A DNA stretch of 64,000 bases from Akkermansia sp. (GCA_017409465.1 JAFQSQ010000009.1:1-64000), one strand, 5' to 3'; positions 8,860-18,062 are shown, counted from the stretch's first letter. Program-made: numbers and translations. Notes: generated by a model from the sequence alone, not told the origin.

Positions 8860-9977
8860 CGGCAGAGGTCTTTTTCGTACAGCTCAGGCTCCAGCAGGAA
8901 CGAATCGTGCCCTTTTTCCGAAACAATGCGGGTGTGACCCGAGCTCACGCCGCAGCGGGAGAGCTGCTGGTGGAATGCCTCGACATCATCAGCCTTGAAA
9001 CAATAGTCGGTATCAATGGAGAAGAGCTGGAAGCGGATGCCGTGTTGAGCATACACACGGAAGGCGGCTTCTATGCTGTCTTTGCCGGAGAATGTCGGCA
9101 GGTCAAACCCCACCCAGAGATTGATGATGCGGATGTATGCGTTGGCATCGAAGCGTTTGGCAAATTTGGTGCCCTGGTGCAGCATATAGCTTTCCGTATT
9201 CCGTGCGGGGAGATACCAGGTAAGCATTCCCTTGCGGTCGCATATGCCTTTGCGGGCACGTTTTTCGAGGCCGTTCTGGTTGACAAACAGCTTGTGGCAG
9301 ATGATGCGTGCCAGCGCCAGTCCCTTCAGCGGAGGGTTGGTCAGCGGATAGCGTCCGGCTCGATAATCGGGGTCAAGCTCGATGGATATCATCTGCTCGA
9401 AAGCCGTCAGTTTGTGCTCGATGGAGGGCTCATATCCCGCTCCGATGATGACGATATTGCGCACCCGCTCGGGGAACATCGAGGCGAGAGCCAGCGACAG
9501 CATGCCCCCCAGGCTAGGGCCGACGATGTGAAAGCGGTCAACGCCGAAGTGATCCAGTAATTGAATTTGGGCGCGAGCCTGATCATTGGCGTTGACCATG
9601 GGGAAGCGGCTACCCCAGGGTTCGCCGTCGGGTGCGATCTGAGTCGGACCACTGCTGCCATAGCAGCTTCCCAGATAGTTAGCGCAGATGATGAAGAACT
9701 TGTTGGTGTCGAGCGGTTTGCCCGGGCCAATCATGCGATCCCACCAGCCGTCATGATTCTCCGGCTGCCAGAAGTCGCCGGCTTCCGGCAGGCTATTGTT
9801 GTATCCATGGGCATGGTGGCTGCCCGTGAGTGCGTGGAAGAGGAGAATGGCATTGCTCTTTTCCGCATTCAGGGTGCCATATGTTTCATAGGCCAGACGG
9901 ATATCGGGCAGCGTTTCACCGTTGTCGAAGGTGAAAGAGCCTAGCTCCAGGATGTGACTTCTGATGGACTGTTGCAT
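8847..9977 (-). CDS. metX: Homoserine O-acetyltransferase
   Basis: MetX acylates homoserine, the first committed step of methionine synthesis. The 376-residue protein is an alpha/beta hydrolase. Its nucleophile elbow GPSLGGMLSLALASMFPE lies near residues 145-162, with the MetX hallmarks YLGSCYGSSGPTQIAPDG and GAGYEPS. A C-terminal acid and histidine follow, the latter in SEKGHDSFLLEPE. Length and motifs fit MetX rather than the unrelated MetA family. Whether the acyl donor is acetyl- or succinyl-CoA cannot be decided by eye. The gene stands alone with terminator-like hairpins on both sides. Confidence 0.93.
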   Translation of the reverse strand: MQQSIRSHILELGSFTFDNGETLPDIRLAYETYGTLNAEKSNAILLFHALTGSHHAHGYNNSLPEAGDFWQPENHDGWWDRMIGPGKPLDTNKFFIICANYLGSCYGSSGPTQIAPDGEPWGSRFPMVNANDQARAQIQLLDHFGVDRFHIVGPSLGGMLSLALASMFPERVRNIVIIGAGYEPSIEHKLTAFEQMISIELDPDYRAGRYPLTNPPLKGLALARIICHKLFVNQNGLEKRARKGICDRKGMLTWYLPARNTESYMLHQGTKFAKRFDANAYIRIINLWVGFDLPTFSGKDSIEAAFRVYAQHGIRFQLFSIDTDYCFKADDVEAFHQQLSRCGVSSGHTRIVSEKGHDSFLLEPELYEKDLCRCLQ

Positions 9978-9990
9978 AACGGTATAATGA

Positions 9991-10020
9991 AAAAAAAGAC
10001 CGGGCGATACGACACCGGTC
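9991..10020 (-). terminator. Rho-independent terminator of rpmJ
   Basis: GACCGG at 9998-10003 pairs with CCGGTC at 10015-10020. On the minus strand the stem is followed at once by a run of seven or more T, as expected for the end of the rpmJ transcript. Confidence 0.75.
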
Positions 10021-10060
10021 TCCTTTCTCGTATGGTTCCCCGGAATCGGGGATAGGGAAA

Positions 10061-10225
10061 TTACTTCACGCCCTTTTTGCTGAGGCGCGTGCCGGCAGTG
10101 GCACCCTGGCGAGCCTTGAACTTAGGATTGCTCTTGCAGATGACATAGAGCGTGCCCTTGCGCTTCACGATCTGGCAGTCAGCGTGGCGGCGCTTCACGG
10201 ATGCGAGTGAGGAAAGAACTTTCAT
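10061..10225 (-). CDS. rpmJ: 50S ribosomal protein bL36, zinc-independent type
   Basis: The 54-residue basic protein matches bL36 ([20 protein letters not shown] then [10 protein letters not shown]). Classical bL36 binds zinc with a C-x2-C-x12-C-x4-H set. Here the first Cys is His and the final His is Phe, as in the E. coli YkgO/RpmJ2 paralogue that replaces the zinc form under zinc limitation. The start used is MKVLSSL at 10225; a longer open frame runs upstream but contains no bL36 sequence. A C-terminal extension ([13 protein letters not shown]) is present. It is monocistronic, with its own promoter and terminator. Confidence 0.93.
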   Translation of the reverse strand: MKVLSSLASVKRRHADCQIVKRKGTLYVICKSNPKFKARQGATAGTRLSKKGVK

Positions 10226-10276
10226 GTGTCTGGTTTGTGTTAAATGTTGTTGAGAAGCTTTCGCGTCGGGACGCTG

Positions 10277-10304
10277 ATTATAGCGGGTAATTTTCCTTTG
10301 TAAA
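10277..10304 (-). promoter_or_regulatory. Predicted rpmJ promoter
   Basis: On the minus strand, TTTACA (10299-10304) and TATAAT (10277-10282) are separated by 16 bp. The predicted leader is about 45 nt, longer than most in this window, and has no Shine-Dalgarno sequence. Confidence 0.55.
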
Positions 10305-10386
10305 GACAAATTTGCGTTTTGATGTATTTTTCTGTACGATTTTTCGTATGCGGTCACAGAACAGATACGTTCCGAGAGGCAAAGGC

Positions 10387-10415
10387 TTGCGCGGATGCCG
10401 CCGGTCTGGTATGAT
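10387..10415 (+). promoter_or_regulatory. Predicted promoter of the O-antigen-ligase-like gene
   Basis: TTGCGC (10387-10392), a 17-bp spacer and TATGAT (10410-10415). The -10 box ends nine bases before the ATG at 10425, which implies an almost leaderless mRNA and supports this start over upstream alternatives. Confidence 0.55.
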
Positions 10416-10424
10416 GGGCGAACT

Positions 10425-12512
10425 ATGGAGCAGCAGGTTGCCGGAAAACGATTGACTGAGACATGTGCCGGGCGTGCGGCTTCACTCTTGCTGGCGCTGA
10501 CGTGGTTGGTATCCATGGGTACGGTAGATACCACGGCATACAGCATGTATCCGACACTGCTGGCGTTGGGCGGCGTAATGCTGCTTACTCTGTCCGGGAT
10601 GCTGTGCGGAGGGCGGATGGTCAGATTGGGGCCGCTTGCCTGGTGCTCACTTGCTGTTGGCGGCTACTTTCTGGTACGCTGCCTCTGCAGTTACTCCGTC
10701 GTTGAATCCTGGCATGAAAGTTCGCTTATCGTGTCCTGTGCCATATTTTATATAGCGGGCGTATTTGGGGCGCATAGCCGGAATGGGCGGCTGCTCATGG
10801 CAGTGCTGTGCCTGGCGTTGGTTATCAATATTGTCTACTATTTCTGGAATCCGGCGACGCAGGGGATGATGCGCTGGACGGGGCGCCCTGCCGTGGGACT
10901 CGCTGGTGCGAATACTCCTCCGGTGGCGCTGTTCGCCTACAAGAATCATGCCTGCGCTTTCCTGATGGTGAGCGGTTGTGCTCTGCTGGCCTGTGCATGG
11001 TGGTGTGCGCGGAGTCGGTGGGCGAAGATATGCTATGCCTTCGTCGGGCTCATGGCCATCGTTGTCTCATTTAACTGCTACTCCCGAGCCTGTTACATGA
11101 TACTGCCGGTGATGATACTGTGCGGGTGGTTCATGTACGTGGTGCTGTTGCTTTGCTCCGGGCGGCGGCTCGGCTGGCTTCCTGTCATCATCAGCATGCT
11201 TTTTGCCGTAGGGCTACTGATACTGCTGGTTGAGCTGGTATGGGGAAATGCTCTGGCAACGATTGCCAATATCGACACTCACATGCGCTACTATGTATGG
11301 AAGTATGTGTTCAGGGCAGTGCTGGATGCTCCGGTGTGGGGCTATGGTACCATGGGAGCCCATTGGGAAATTATCGATACATTCAACGAATGGGCAACCC
11401 CGAATATGGCTCATAATGAGTATTTGCAGGCATGGGCTGATTATGGCCCGATAGGCCTGCTGCTGATGGTGGCGATTATCGTGGCGCATTCGCTCAGCGC
11501 CTTACGGTCATTGGGACGAGGCGTGCTGACGCCGTTGCATCGTGGGATGATTGCGGTATCGATGCTTGTTCTGAGTGGCTGTGCTGCGATAAGCCTGGCT
11601 GACTTTATGTGGCACGCGTACCCGATAGCTACCATAACGGCCTTTAGCTGCGGCGTACTTGCCTCCCCGGTCGCGCTTCCCGCCTCCGGCGCGGAAAGAA
11701 TGAAGCAGGGCAGACCAGCAGTAGTCGGGGTGCGCTCTCAGGGCGCCGTAGGTAAAGGGGTGTTGGCGATGCTCTGTCTGCTGGGGATGGTATTTGTTGG
11801 TTGGCGGGCGTGCAGTCTGCGTGAGGCGTGGCACGCGCAGTGGACGTATGATGATCTGTCTGCAGCCGGTGCGGATGAGGACGAAAGCAAACGTCGAAAC
11901 CTGCTTGCAAGGACGATGTATCGGTACCCTGACTCTTCGTTGGTGGACACGTATATTCTATTGCCGTCAGGGAGCAGTTATCCGGATGAATTAGAGGAAA
12001 TGCTGGTGCTTGCACTTGAGGGAAACCCCAAGCAGGGTTATATGCTGACGCTTCTTGCTGATTTGTATACCCGTCAGGAGCGTTATGCAGAAGCGGAAAT
12101 AATTATGCGGCGTTTCTATCCGCAGCAGGGTATACCTGAGTTGATGACACGTAACTGGCCATTGTTTTACTACAACAATCTCTTAAGCTGGAGTAGAAAT
12201 AAGATAAAAGAAGGTGATGTGTCCGTGGGTTTGTCTATGGCGGAATATGTAATCAACATGCGCCCCTCGATGAGCCATACAGTTTATCGGTGGTTTGGGA
12301 AACATAGGGAATACCACAAAAAATATGCAACAAGCTACCGAATGAGTGTAGATGCAAGATATAAGGCTCTCAAGCACGATGCTGAACTCCTTCGACGCCT
12401 TGGTGTGCAGCGAGATGATTCCTGGATGCAGCCGATGGAGCCCGGGGGTAAGTCGGCGCTTTACCCGCAGTGGGGATTGAAGAGTAAAAAGGAGGGGAAG
12501 GGGGCAAAATGA
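10425..12512 (+). CDS. O-antigen ligase/polymerase-family membrane protein with TPR-like tail
   Basis: The protein has about 695 residues. The first 430 form about ten to twelve membrane helices with the Wzy/WaaL pattern: a large periplasmic loop, then [20 protein letters not shown] and [19 protein letters not shown]. Proteins of this superfamily join or polymerise surface glycans on the periplasmic side. The C-terminal 250 residues are soluble and helical. They contain tetratricopeptide-like stretches ([20 protein letters not shown]), a known appendage in such proteins. Which reaction it performs is not decidable. The hldE-gmhA genes earlier in the window make a lipopolysaccharide-ligase role plausible. 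The start at 10425 is favoured by the promoter. Confidence 0.8.
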   Translation: MEQQVAGKRLTETCAGRAASLLLALTWLVSMGTVDTTAYSMYPTLLALGGVMLLTLSGMLCGGRMVRLGPLAWCSLAVGGYFLVRCLCSYSVVESWHESSLIVSCAIFYIAGVFGAHSRNGRLLMAVLCLALVINIVYYFWNPATQGMMRWTGRPAVGLAGANTPPVALFAYKNHACAFLMVSGCALLACAWWCARSRWAKICYAFVGLMAIVVSFNCYSRACYMILPVMILCGWFMYVVLLLCSGRRLGWLPVIISMLFAVGLLILLVELVWGNALATIANIDTHMRYYVWKYVFRAVLDAPVWGYGTMGAHWEIIDTFNEWATPNMAHNEYLQAWADYGPIGLLLMVAIIVAHSLSALRSLGRGVLTPLHRGMIAVSMLVLSGCAAISLADFMWHAYPIATITAFSCGVLASPVALPASGAERMKQGRPAVVGVRSQGAVGKGVLAMLCLLGMVFVGWRACSLREAWHAQWTYDDLSAAGADEDESKRRNLLARTMYRYPDSSLVDTYILLPSGSSYPDELEEMLVLALEGNPKQGYMLTLLADLYTRQERYAEAEIIMRRFYPQQGIPELMTRNWPLFYYNNLLSWSRNKIKEGDVSVGLSMAEYVINMRPSMSHTVYRWFGKHREYHKKYATSYRMSVDARYKALKHDAELLRRLGVQRDDSWMQPMEPGGKSALYPQWGLKSKKEGKGAK

Positions 12513-12637
12513 GGTGTAAGAGCTGCTTTCGGTGAAAAAAATAAAAGAGAATGTGTTTTCAGCTTGCAAAAGCAAAAAAAAAGTGCAATATAGTAGGAAA
12601 CCCGCTTTGCGGTTGCAGACTTTACTGACCTGATGTT

Positions 12638-13411
12638 ATGAGCACACCTCCCGTACCTCCCACGGCTCCGCGTCCCGTTCCTCCGGTGGCGCCTCGTCCT
12701 GTTCCTCCCGCAGCTCCGCGTCCTGTGGCTCCCGGTGCCCCCGTTGCACCATCGGTGCCTCGTCCTGCCGCACCGGTGCCTCCCTCAGCTCCGCGTCCCG
12801 TGGCGCCTGCAGCTCCTGCTATGCCCCGTCCTGTGGCTCCGGCTGCTCCCGGTGCATCCCGCTCTGCCGTGACCGTACCGCTGGGTGCTCCGCCCAAGCG
12901 TCCTGCCGCTCCCGGTACTCCTGTGCCTCCTTCTCGTCCCGCAGCTCCGTCGATGCCTGCCGCTACGGCGCCCATGCCCAAGCCCGGTCCCGCTGCAACA
13001 CCCGCAGCTCCCAAGCCGAGCGCTCCTGCAGCCAAGCCTGCTGCCGCTACTGAGCCCAAGGCTCCTGCCGCTGCCACGGCTCCGACCGAAGCACCTGCCA
13101 AGCCCAAGGCCGCCAAGCCCACCGGAGCGAAGCCTGCCGGTTTCACCAAGCCCGCCGGCTTTGGTAAGAAAGCTTCCATTCAGGATTTGGACGAGGAAGA
13201 GGAGAAGGCTACTCATCCCTCCATCATGGTATGTGCCTGGGCCGCCGTGCTGGCTATGCTGGTGGTGCTGTATTTCCAGTACAATATCGACCAGAATATT
13301 GCCCGTCAGAGTGAGCCGCTGCTGGGCTGGCCCTCTACCGGTGAAGTGGTAGAGTCCGGTGATGAGGCCGAGGAGCCCGCCGAGGAAGAGAGCTCTGAGG
13401 AAGAAGAGTAA
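12638..13411 (+). CDS. Pro/Ala-rich single-span membrane protein with acidic tail
   Basis: No known family is recognised. Residues 1 to about 180 are low-complexity Pro/Ala with repeated APRPVPP/APRPVAP units, almost no acidic residues in the first 120, and regularly spaced Arg. Near 165-190 is GAKPAGFTKPAGFGKKAS. One hydrophobic helix (about 195-215) follows, then a short segment, then a strongly acidic tail ending in EEE. There is no signal peptide, so the predicted topology has the PA-rich arm in the cytoplasm and the acidic tail outside. Repeats make the sequence open on the opposite strand as well, but the plus frame has the membrane span and normal spacing to trxA (46 bp). Confidence 0.7.
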   Translation: MSTPPVPPTAPRPVPPVAPRPVPPAAPRPVAPGAPVAPSVPRPAAPVPPSAPRPVAPAAPAMPRPVAPAAPGASRSAVTVPLGAPPKRPAAPGTPVPPSRPAAPSMPAATAPMPKPGPAATPAAPKPSAPAAKPAAATEPKAPAAATAPTEAPAKPKAAKPTGAKPAGFTKPAGFGKKASIQDLDEEEEKATHPSIMVCAWAAVLAMLVVLYFQYNIDQNIARQSEPLLGWPSTGEVVESGDEAEEPAEEESSEEEE

Positions 13412-13457
13412 TCTTTTTTTCAACAATTTTCACCGATAACACGTCTGATACAGCGAT

Positions 13458-13781
13458 ATGGCAATTCAGATTACAGAAAGTAACTTTGAGGCAGAAGTCC
13501 TCCAGTCTCCGGTACCGGTGCTGGTTGATTTCTGGGCAACCTGGTGTGGACCCTGCAAGATGGTGATGCCCATCATTGAGCAGCTCTCCACTGAAATGGC
13601 CGGCAGCGCTAAGATTTGCAAGGCCAATGTGGAGGAAGGTGGTAACCAGAATCTGGCTACCCGCTACAACATTCGCTCCGTGCCCACCATTCTGTTCTTC
13701 AAGAACGGGGAGCTGGTGGATACCATCGTGGGTGCCACCTCCAAGGATAACATCCTGGCGCATCTTCGCGCTTGCATGTAA
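13458..13781 (+). CDS. trxA: Thioredoxin
   Basis: The 107-residue protein is a complete thioredoxin fold with active site FWATWCGPCKMVMP near residues 28-41 and the cis-proline loop SVPTILFF near 74-81. It is a cytosolic dithiol reductant for ribonucleotide reductase, peroxiredoxins and similar clients, and probably supplies electrons to the membrane DsbD found at 28-31 kb. No signal peptide is present. Confidence 0.96.
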   Translation: MAIQITESNFEAEVLQSPVPVLVDFWATWCGPCKMVMPIIEQLSTEMAGSAKICKANVEEGGNQNLATRYNIRSVPTILFFKNGELVDTIVGATSKDNILAHLRACM

Positions 13782-13846
13782 GCCTCGAACAGGTCTGATT
13801 GATATGGCTCTGGGTGCTGATTCGGCACCCGGAGCTTTCTTTCGCC

Positions 13847-13874
13847 TTGCCTTGGGCGGCGTCTGTGATACAAT
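13847..13874 (+). promoter_or_regulatory. Predicted leaderless promoter of uvrC
   Basis: TTGCCT (13847-13852), a 16-bp spacer and TACAAT (13869-13874), which ends exactly six bases before the ATG at 13881. The expected transcription start falls on the start codon. Confidence 0.6.
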
Positions 13875-13880
13875 GGGCTC

Positions 13881-15440
13881 ATGGCAGTTTCCCGGGTGAA
13901 TCTCAAGGAGAAATGGCGAATGACCCCGCATCGCCCGGGGGTTTATTTGATGAAAGGCGAAGGCGGCGGCGTTATCTATGTAGGCAAGGCGAAGGATTTA
14001 CACCGCCGATTGGCCAACTATTTTTCGCCCTCGCGCGCTACGTTGGAAAACAGCAAAACCCGCGCCCTCATTGCCGCCATTGTTGATTTTGACTATTATG
14101 AGGTGCGCAATGAGCAGGAATCGCTCATTCTGGAGCAGAAGCTCATCAAGGAATACCGTCCGCACTACAACGTGCAGTTGAGGGATGACAAGCGTTACCT
14201 CCTGCTGCGGGCCAGCCGCCAGGATGAGCTGCCGCGTTTTTCCATGGTGCGGCTTCGCAAGGATGATGGGGCTCGCTATCTGGGGCCATTTGTGCATTCC
14301 ACGGCCTTGCGCGAGACGGTGGAGTGGTTGAACCGCCGCTTCAAACTGCGTACCTGTACCTGCCGCCACCCCGGGGAGGAGCAGTACCGCCATTGCCATG
14401 ACGATGAGATTCGCAGCTGCTCTGCACCCTGCATTGGCCGCATATCTCCGGAGGCCTACCGCGAGCAGTTCGATATGGCGCTCGGCCTGCTGGAGGGCAG
14501 GGGGCGCAAGGAGCATCTGGATGCGCTTACGGCCGAGATGACTGCCGCAGCTGAGGCGTTGGATTTTGAGAAAGCCGCTCGTCTGCGGGACATACGAGAA
14601 AATATCCTCAAAACCCTGGAACCAGCCCGCCGCTTTGCTCGCGGTATGGCAGATTTGCCCGGCACCGTCGATCCTGATAAGGATTTGGCTGAGCTGGCAG
14701 ATGTGTTGGGAATGCCCGCGCCTCCCGAGGTGATGGAGTGTTTTGATATTTCTAACCTCTCCGACAATCATATTGTGGCCTCCATGGTAAGATTTACCCG
14801 GGGCCGGCCGGACAATGCTGCCTATCGCCGCTATCGGATACGCGGCGTGGATGGGCAGAACGACTTTGCCTCCATGCTGGAGGTGGTGCGGCGGCGCTAT
14901 TCCCGCATCGTGAATGAGAGTCGCCATTTATTTGATAAACTGCATGATGTTGACACTTATACGTGGTTGCGGCAGCTCAGCGAGCAGGGTAAGGCACCCA
15001 TTACCGTGCCGCATCTGGTGGTTGTGGATGGTGGTAAGGGGCAGCTGGCTGTGGCCAGCGACGTGTTAGCCGAGATTGGCCTGGAGCAGATGCCGGTGGT
15101 GGGGCTGGCTAAGCGCGATGAGGAAATTTTTCTGCCCGGGAAGCCGGAACCCATCGTGCTCAGCCACGATTCCGGTGCCTTGCGCTTGTTGCAGCGCCTG
15201 CGTGATGAGGCACATCGTTTTGCCAATAACTACAATGAACTGCTGGTACGCAAACGTGTGCGCGAAAGCAGACTTGATGCATTCCCCGGCATGACTCCCA
15301 GGCGCAAGGAGTTGTTGCTGGCACGATTTCACACCGTTGCGGCACTGAGGGCGTGTAGTGTGGATGACCTGGCCGCTTTACCCGGTATCTCAAAAGGCTG
15401 GGCTGAGCGCTTCTGTGCCTGGATGGCAGAGCAGGTTTAG
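13881..15440 (+). CDS. uvrC: UvrABC excinuclease subunit C
   Basis: UvrC makes both incisions in nucleotide excision repair. Domains in order: GIY-YIG nuclease (about 12-95; PGVYLMKG, VIYVGKAKDLHRR), a cysteine cluster (CTCRHPGEE...HCHDDEIRSCSAPC, about 155-185), UVR motif for UvrB binding (DFEKAARLRDIRENI, about 227-241), and the RNase H-like nuclease. The nuclease has the acidic/His set in ECFDISNLSDNH, VVVDGGKGQL and RDEAHRFANNYN. Two helix-hairpin-helix elements end the protein. At 519 residues it is shorter than E. coli UvrC (610) because linkers are compact, with no catalytic element missing. The last four bases overlap the convergent downstream gene. Confidence 0.95.
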   Translation: MAVSRVNLKEKWRMTPHRPGVYLMKGEGGGVIYVGKAKDLHRRLANYFSPSRATLENSKTRALIAAIVDFDYYEVRNEQESLILEQKLIKEYRPHYNVQLRDDKRYLLLRASRQDELPRFSMVRLRKDDGARYLGPFVHSTALRETVEWLNRRFKLRTCTCRHPGEEQYRHCHDDEIRSCSAPCIGRISPEAYREQFDMALGLLEGRGRKEHLDALTAEMTAAAEALDFEKAARLRDIRENILKTLEPARRFARGMADLPGTVDPDKDLAELADVLGMPAPPEVMECFDISNLSDNHIVASMVRFTRGRPDNAAYRRYRIRGVDGQNDFASMLEVVRRRYSRIVNESRHLFDKLHDVDTYTWLRQLSEQGKAPITVPHLVVVDGGKGQLAVASDVLAEIGLEQMPVVGLAKRDEEIFLPGKPEPIVLSHDSGALRLLQRLRDEAHRFANNYNELLVRKRVRESRLDAFPGMTPRRKELLLARFHTVAALRACSVDDLAALPGISKGWAERFCAWMAEQV

Positions 15441-16375
15441 TCCGGGAGCTTTTCCGTCAGTCTGTCCCACCTGGTGCGGGCTTCTGCTATCTGCTCGCGC
15501 GAGACGGAAGATGACAGCTCCCAGGTAAGAGGCATCCTCTTGTTGAAAAAAAGCGGGAGCAGACGGTCGAAGTTGACACAGCCTCCCTGAAAGGGTGCCC
15601 GATGGTCACGCTCCGGCCAGGAGACGTCATTCACGTGGGCTCCATACAGGTGTGGCTGAAGCTTTTTCAGGTATTGCTCATGATTGAGCAATTGAAGATT
15701 GTGTTTGCGCTGGATATGGCCGAAATCGTGCCAATAAACAATCCCCGGGTGGTCGCGGAATTCGTGGAGCATCTTGAGTATTTCCCATTCTCCCGGCATC
15801 TGCTCGAAGTGACTGCGCCCTTCTATACCCAATACCAATCCCAGTTTTACGGCTTCATCCGCCAGCTCCTGAAGTGCCCGGCAGGCTCGGTCGTAGTATA
15901 TGCCCCCCAGTTTCTTGCGCTTGCGAACCAGCTCGCCCTTGAGTGTCGCATATTCGCGGGTATATTGTAGCCCTTCGCGTACCATTTTTTCCAGGCGACG
16001 CGATGCATCGCGTCCCTTCATGAGCGATACCCTGCCCATATGCAGTACGACATACGCGGCTCCCAGTCTGGCTGCTACCTGGAGTGTTTCGCGGGTCAGC
16101 CGCAAGGCTCGCTCCCGCTCTTCCGGGCGGTGCGAGGTGAATTGGAAGGCGTCAGGGGCGTCACCCGGTGCATCCAGCGGGGTCGGGCAGAAGTTGTGCA
16201 CACCGGCTACGCGAATTCGCTTCTCATCGACAGCTTTCAGCAGCCCCGGCATCATCGAGAGCGGCAGCCCGTGGGAGGCTTCGATGTATTCGAAGCCGAG
16301 TTCCCGGATTTCATCGCACATGGCGCCTCCATCCCGGTGGCGGGAGCTGTTCCAGCATGTGGAGAATACGTTCAC
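15437..16375 (-). CDS. Xylose isomerase-like TIM barrel protein (sugar phosphate isomerase/epimerase)
   Basis: The protein belongs to the AP-endonuclease-2/xylose isomerase-like barrel family. Metal-site candidates are the His in GVHNFCP, the Glu in LGIEGRSHFEQMPGEW, the Asp/His in VYWHDFGHIQRKHN and the His in YGAHVNDV. The start is a GTG at 16375 that gives FSTCWNSSRHRDGG, which resembles family N-termini; the first ATG (MCDEIREL) would remove 18 residues. The substrate is not predictable. It overlaps the end of uvrC by four bases on the opposite strand, and a small gene lies 12 bp upstream in the same direction. Confidence 0.78.
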   Translation of the reverse strand: MNVFSTCWNSSRHRDGGAMCDEIRELGFEYIEASHGLPLSMMPGLLKAVDEKRIRVAGVHNFCPTPLDAPGDAPDAFQFTSHRPEERERALRLTRETLQVAARLGAAYVVLHMGRVSLMKGRDASRRLEKMVREGLQYTREYATLKGELVRKRKKLGGIYYDRACRALQELADEAVKLGLVLGIEGRSHFEQMPGEWEILKMLHEFRDHPGIVYWHDFGHIQRKHNLQLLNHEQYLKKLQPHLYGAHVNDVSWPERDHRAPFQGGCVNFDRLLPLFFNKRMPLTWELSSSVSREQIAEARTRWDRLTEKLPD

Positions 16376-16387
16376 GAAAGAAGACGG

Positions 16388-16648
16388 TTAATATTCCTGT
16401 GCCGGCACGAACTTACAGCAGAAGACCGCGGCTCCATCAGCATACAGGTGGATATCAATGCATCCGGGGCGGTGGCTGATGGTGTAGGCATCGTGCTGCT
16501 CCGGCGGGCGGGGAGAGAAACGGTACTGCCTGTCAGGAGCCAGCACAGCTTCCCTCAAGACGCTGATCAGACGGCGATTGCTCATGTTCTGCATCTGCCC
16601 ATAGTCGTTGGTCGGCAGTGTGAGTTGTGGTATGCGCTGGTGACTCAT
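16388..16648 (-). CDS. Small hypothetical protein (86 aa)
   Basis: No family is recognised. The protein is basic, with an N-terminal half of likely helix (SNRRLISVLREAVLAPDRQY) and a C-terminal half of likely beta strands ending CIDIHLYADGAAVFCCKFVP. No signal peptide or membrane span is seen. Support for a real gene comes from a well-formed promoter whose -10 box ends seven bases before this ATG, and from close spacing to the downstream isomerase-like gene, which suggests a two-gene operon. A longer version from 16666 would begin inside the promoter and is rejected. Confidence 0.55.
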   Translation of the reverse strand: MSHQRIPQLTLPTNDYGQMQNMSNRRLISVLREAVLAPDRQYRFSPRPPEQHDAYTISHRPGCIDIHLYADGAAVFCCKFVPAQEY

Positions 16649-16655
16649 CGCGCGC

Positions 16656-16685
16656 ACTATATACACGAAAGATGATAAAAGTCAA
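16656..16685 (-). promoter_or_regulatory. Predicted promoter of the small gene and isomerase
   Basis: On the minus strand, TTGACT (16680-16685), an 18-bp spacer and TATAGT (16656-16661). The ATG at 16648 is the eighth base after the -10 box, so the mRNA would be essentially leaderless. Confidence 0.55.
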
Positions 16686-16707
16686 GGCAATTAGCATTCT
16701 TTTCGTG

Positions 16708-16736
16708 TTGACATGCAAGATGCCCGGCGTTAAGAT
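16708..16736 (+). promoter_or_regulatory. Consensus leaderless promoter of the AI-2E family permease gene
   Basis: TTGACA (16708-16713), a 17-bp spacer and TAAGAT (16731-16736). The ATG at 16743 is the seventh base after the -10 box, the position where transcription should begin. The upstream in-frame GTG at 16737 would then lie outside the mRNA. Confidence 0.6.
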
Positions 16737-16742
16737 GTGCCC

Positions 16743-17999
16743 ATGGGATTGAATGATAATAAACTGCCTACCGGATTTCAGCGAGCCGTGTGCTGGACGG
16801 CGCTGACGGGTATATGCCTGCTGGTGATTGTCGTATTGGTTGTAGCCCTGTTGTTTGGGTTTGGCAGTCTGTTTATGCTGCTTGAGCCGGTATTGCTGCC
16901 GGTGGTACTGGCCGGGATTCTGGCCTACCTGTTATCTCCCTGTGTGCGGCTGGTGCAGCGCTGGATCAAGCCGCGATTGGGCGCGGTGTTGGTAGTGATG
17001 CTTGCCTGTGGCCTGCTGGTGGCCGGATTTGCAGCTACTATCGTACCGCCCCTTGTACAGCAGACCGGCGAGCTGGTGAGTAAGCGCGAGCAGATACACC
17101 GCAGCGCGGTCGAGACCGGCAAGTACTATCTTGAAAATAACAGCCTGTTGCAGAATGGTATCGATATGCTCTACGGCAGAGTGCTCAAGGATGCCCAGAG
17201 CAATGGGGTGGCAGAGCAGGAGCTGAAGCCTGCTCCGGCAGAAACCAGCTATGCTGGTAAATTAGCAGCCGTTATCAATTACAACTCCGCGTACCTGTCG
17301 GAGCGTGCGTTGGAGTGGCTGACCGCCGGTTCCCGGGCTCTCTCCGGCATCGGTATGTTTGTCATCGGGGCAGTCATGGTTCCGGTGTTCCTGTTTTATT
17401 TCCTGCTGGAGAGTAAACAAATCGCCGACAATTGGCACACCATACTGCCCTTGCAGCAGTCAGCATTTCGTGAGGAAGTGGTGCAGACCCTCCAGGAAAT
17501 CAACAACTACATCATCTCCTTCATTCGCGGGCAGATGCTGGTGAGCGTGGTGGATGCCATTATCCTGGCCATCGCGTTGAAGATACTCGGACTTCCCTAT
17601 GCCATCACCATTGCTGCCGTGGCTGCCGTGCTGGGTATCATCCCCTACATTGGTATGATCAGTACCTGGATACCGGCGCTGCTCATCGCCTGGTTTACCT
17701 GGCAGGATATATCGTATCTGTTTATTGTCAGTGCCATCTTTGCCTGTGTCAGCCAGTTTGACGGCTGGGTGCTGCAGCCTCGTATCGTCGGAAGCCGTGT
17801 GAAGATGCATGACCTGACGGTGATGTTCTCCGTTCTTTTCTGGAGCTACGTGATGGGTGGTGTTGTGGGAGCACTGCTGGCAGTGCCGTTGACAGCTTCC
17901 ATCAAGGTGATATTTGTGCGCTACGTGTGGTCATCCTACGGCGCAGATAAGGGGAAAAACGGTACTGCTGCTGATACGGAAACTCAGCAGCCCGTGTAA
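16743..17999 (+). CDS. AI-2E/PerM family membrane transporter
   Basis: The 418-residue protein has the family pattern of paired N-terminal helices (residues about 20-100), a hydrophilic periplasmic segment (about 105-205) and a C-terminal bundle. The bundle contains the conserved GIIPYIGMISTWIPALLIAW and ends with helices around VVGALLAVPLTASIKVIF. Members export diverse solutes; some act as Na+/H+ antiporters and one is linked to AI-2. The substrate here is unknown. It is transcribed divergently from the small gene at 16388 across 94 bp that contain both promoters. Confidence 0.88.
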   Translation: MGLNDNKLPTGFQRAVCWTALTGICLLVIVVLVVALLFGFGSLFMLLEPVLLPVVLAGILAYLLSPCVRLVQRWIKPRLGAVLVVMLACGLLVAGFAATIVPPLVQQTGELVSKREQIHRSAVETGKYYLENNSLLQNGIDMLYGRVLKDAQSNGVAEQELKPAPAETSYAGKLAAVINYNSAYLSERALEWLTAGSRALSGIGMFVIGAVMVPVFLFYFLLESKQIADNWHTILPLQQSAFREEVVQTLQEINNYIISFIRGQMLVSVVDAIILAIALKILGLPYAITIAAVAAVLGIIPYIGMISTWIPALLIAWFTWQDISYLFIVSAIFACVSQFDGWVLQPRIVGSRVKMHDLTVMFSVLFWSYVMGGVVGALLAVPLTASIKVIFVRYVWSSYGADKGKNGTAADTETQQPV

Positions 18000-18033
18000 C
18001 CGTGTCATTTTTACGCAACTCTTTTGCGCAGGC

Positions 18034-18062
18034 TTGCCAAAGAGAGCGTGTTGTGCTACAAT
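18034..18062 (+). promoter_or_regulatory. Predicted secA promoter
   Basis: TTGCCA (18034-18039), a 17-bp spacer and TACAAT (18057-18062). The leader to the secA ATG would be about 55 nt, enough for regulation, but no SecM-like arrest peptide is visible. Confidence 0.55.

Noticed and set aside
12622..13179. Gly/Ala-rich frame opposite the Pro/Ala protein
   Set aside because: It is the antisense of the proline codons. The plus frame has a membrane span, a normal end and operon spacing.
15437..15440. Four-base overlap of uvrC and the isomerase-like gene as a frameshift sign
   Set aside because: The genes are convergent and both proteins end normally, so the overlap is ordinary compaction.
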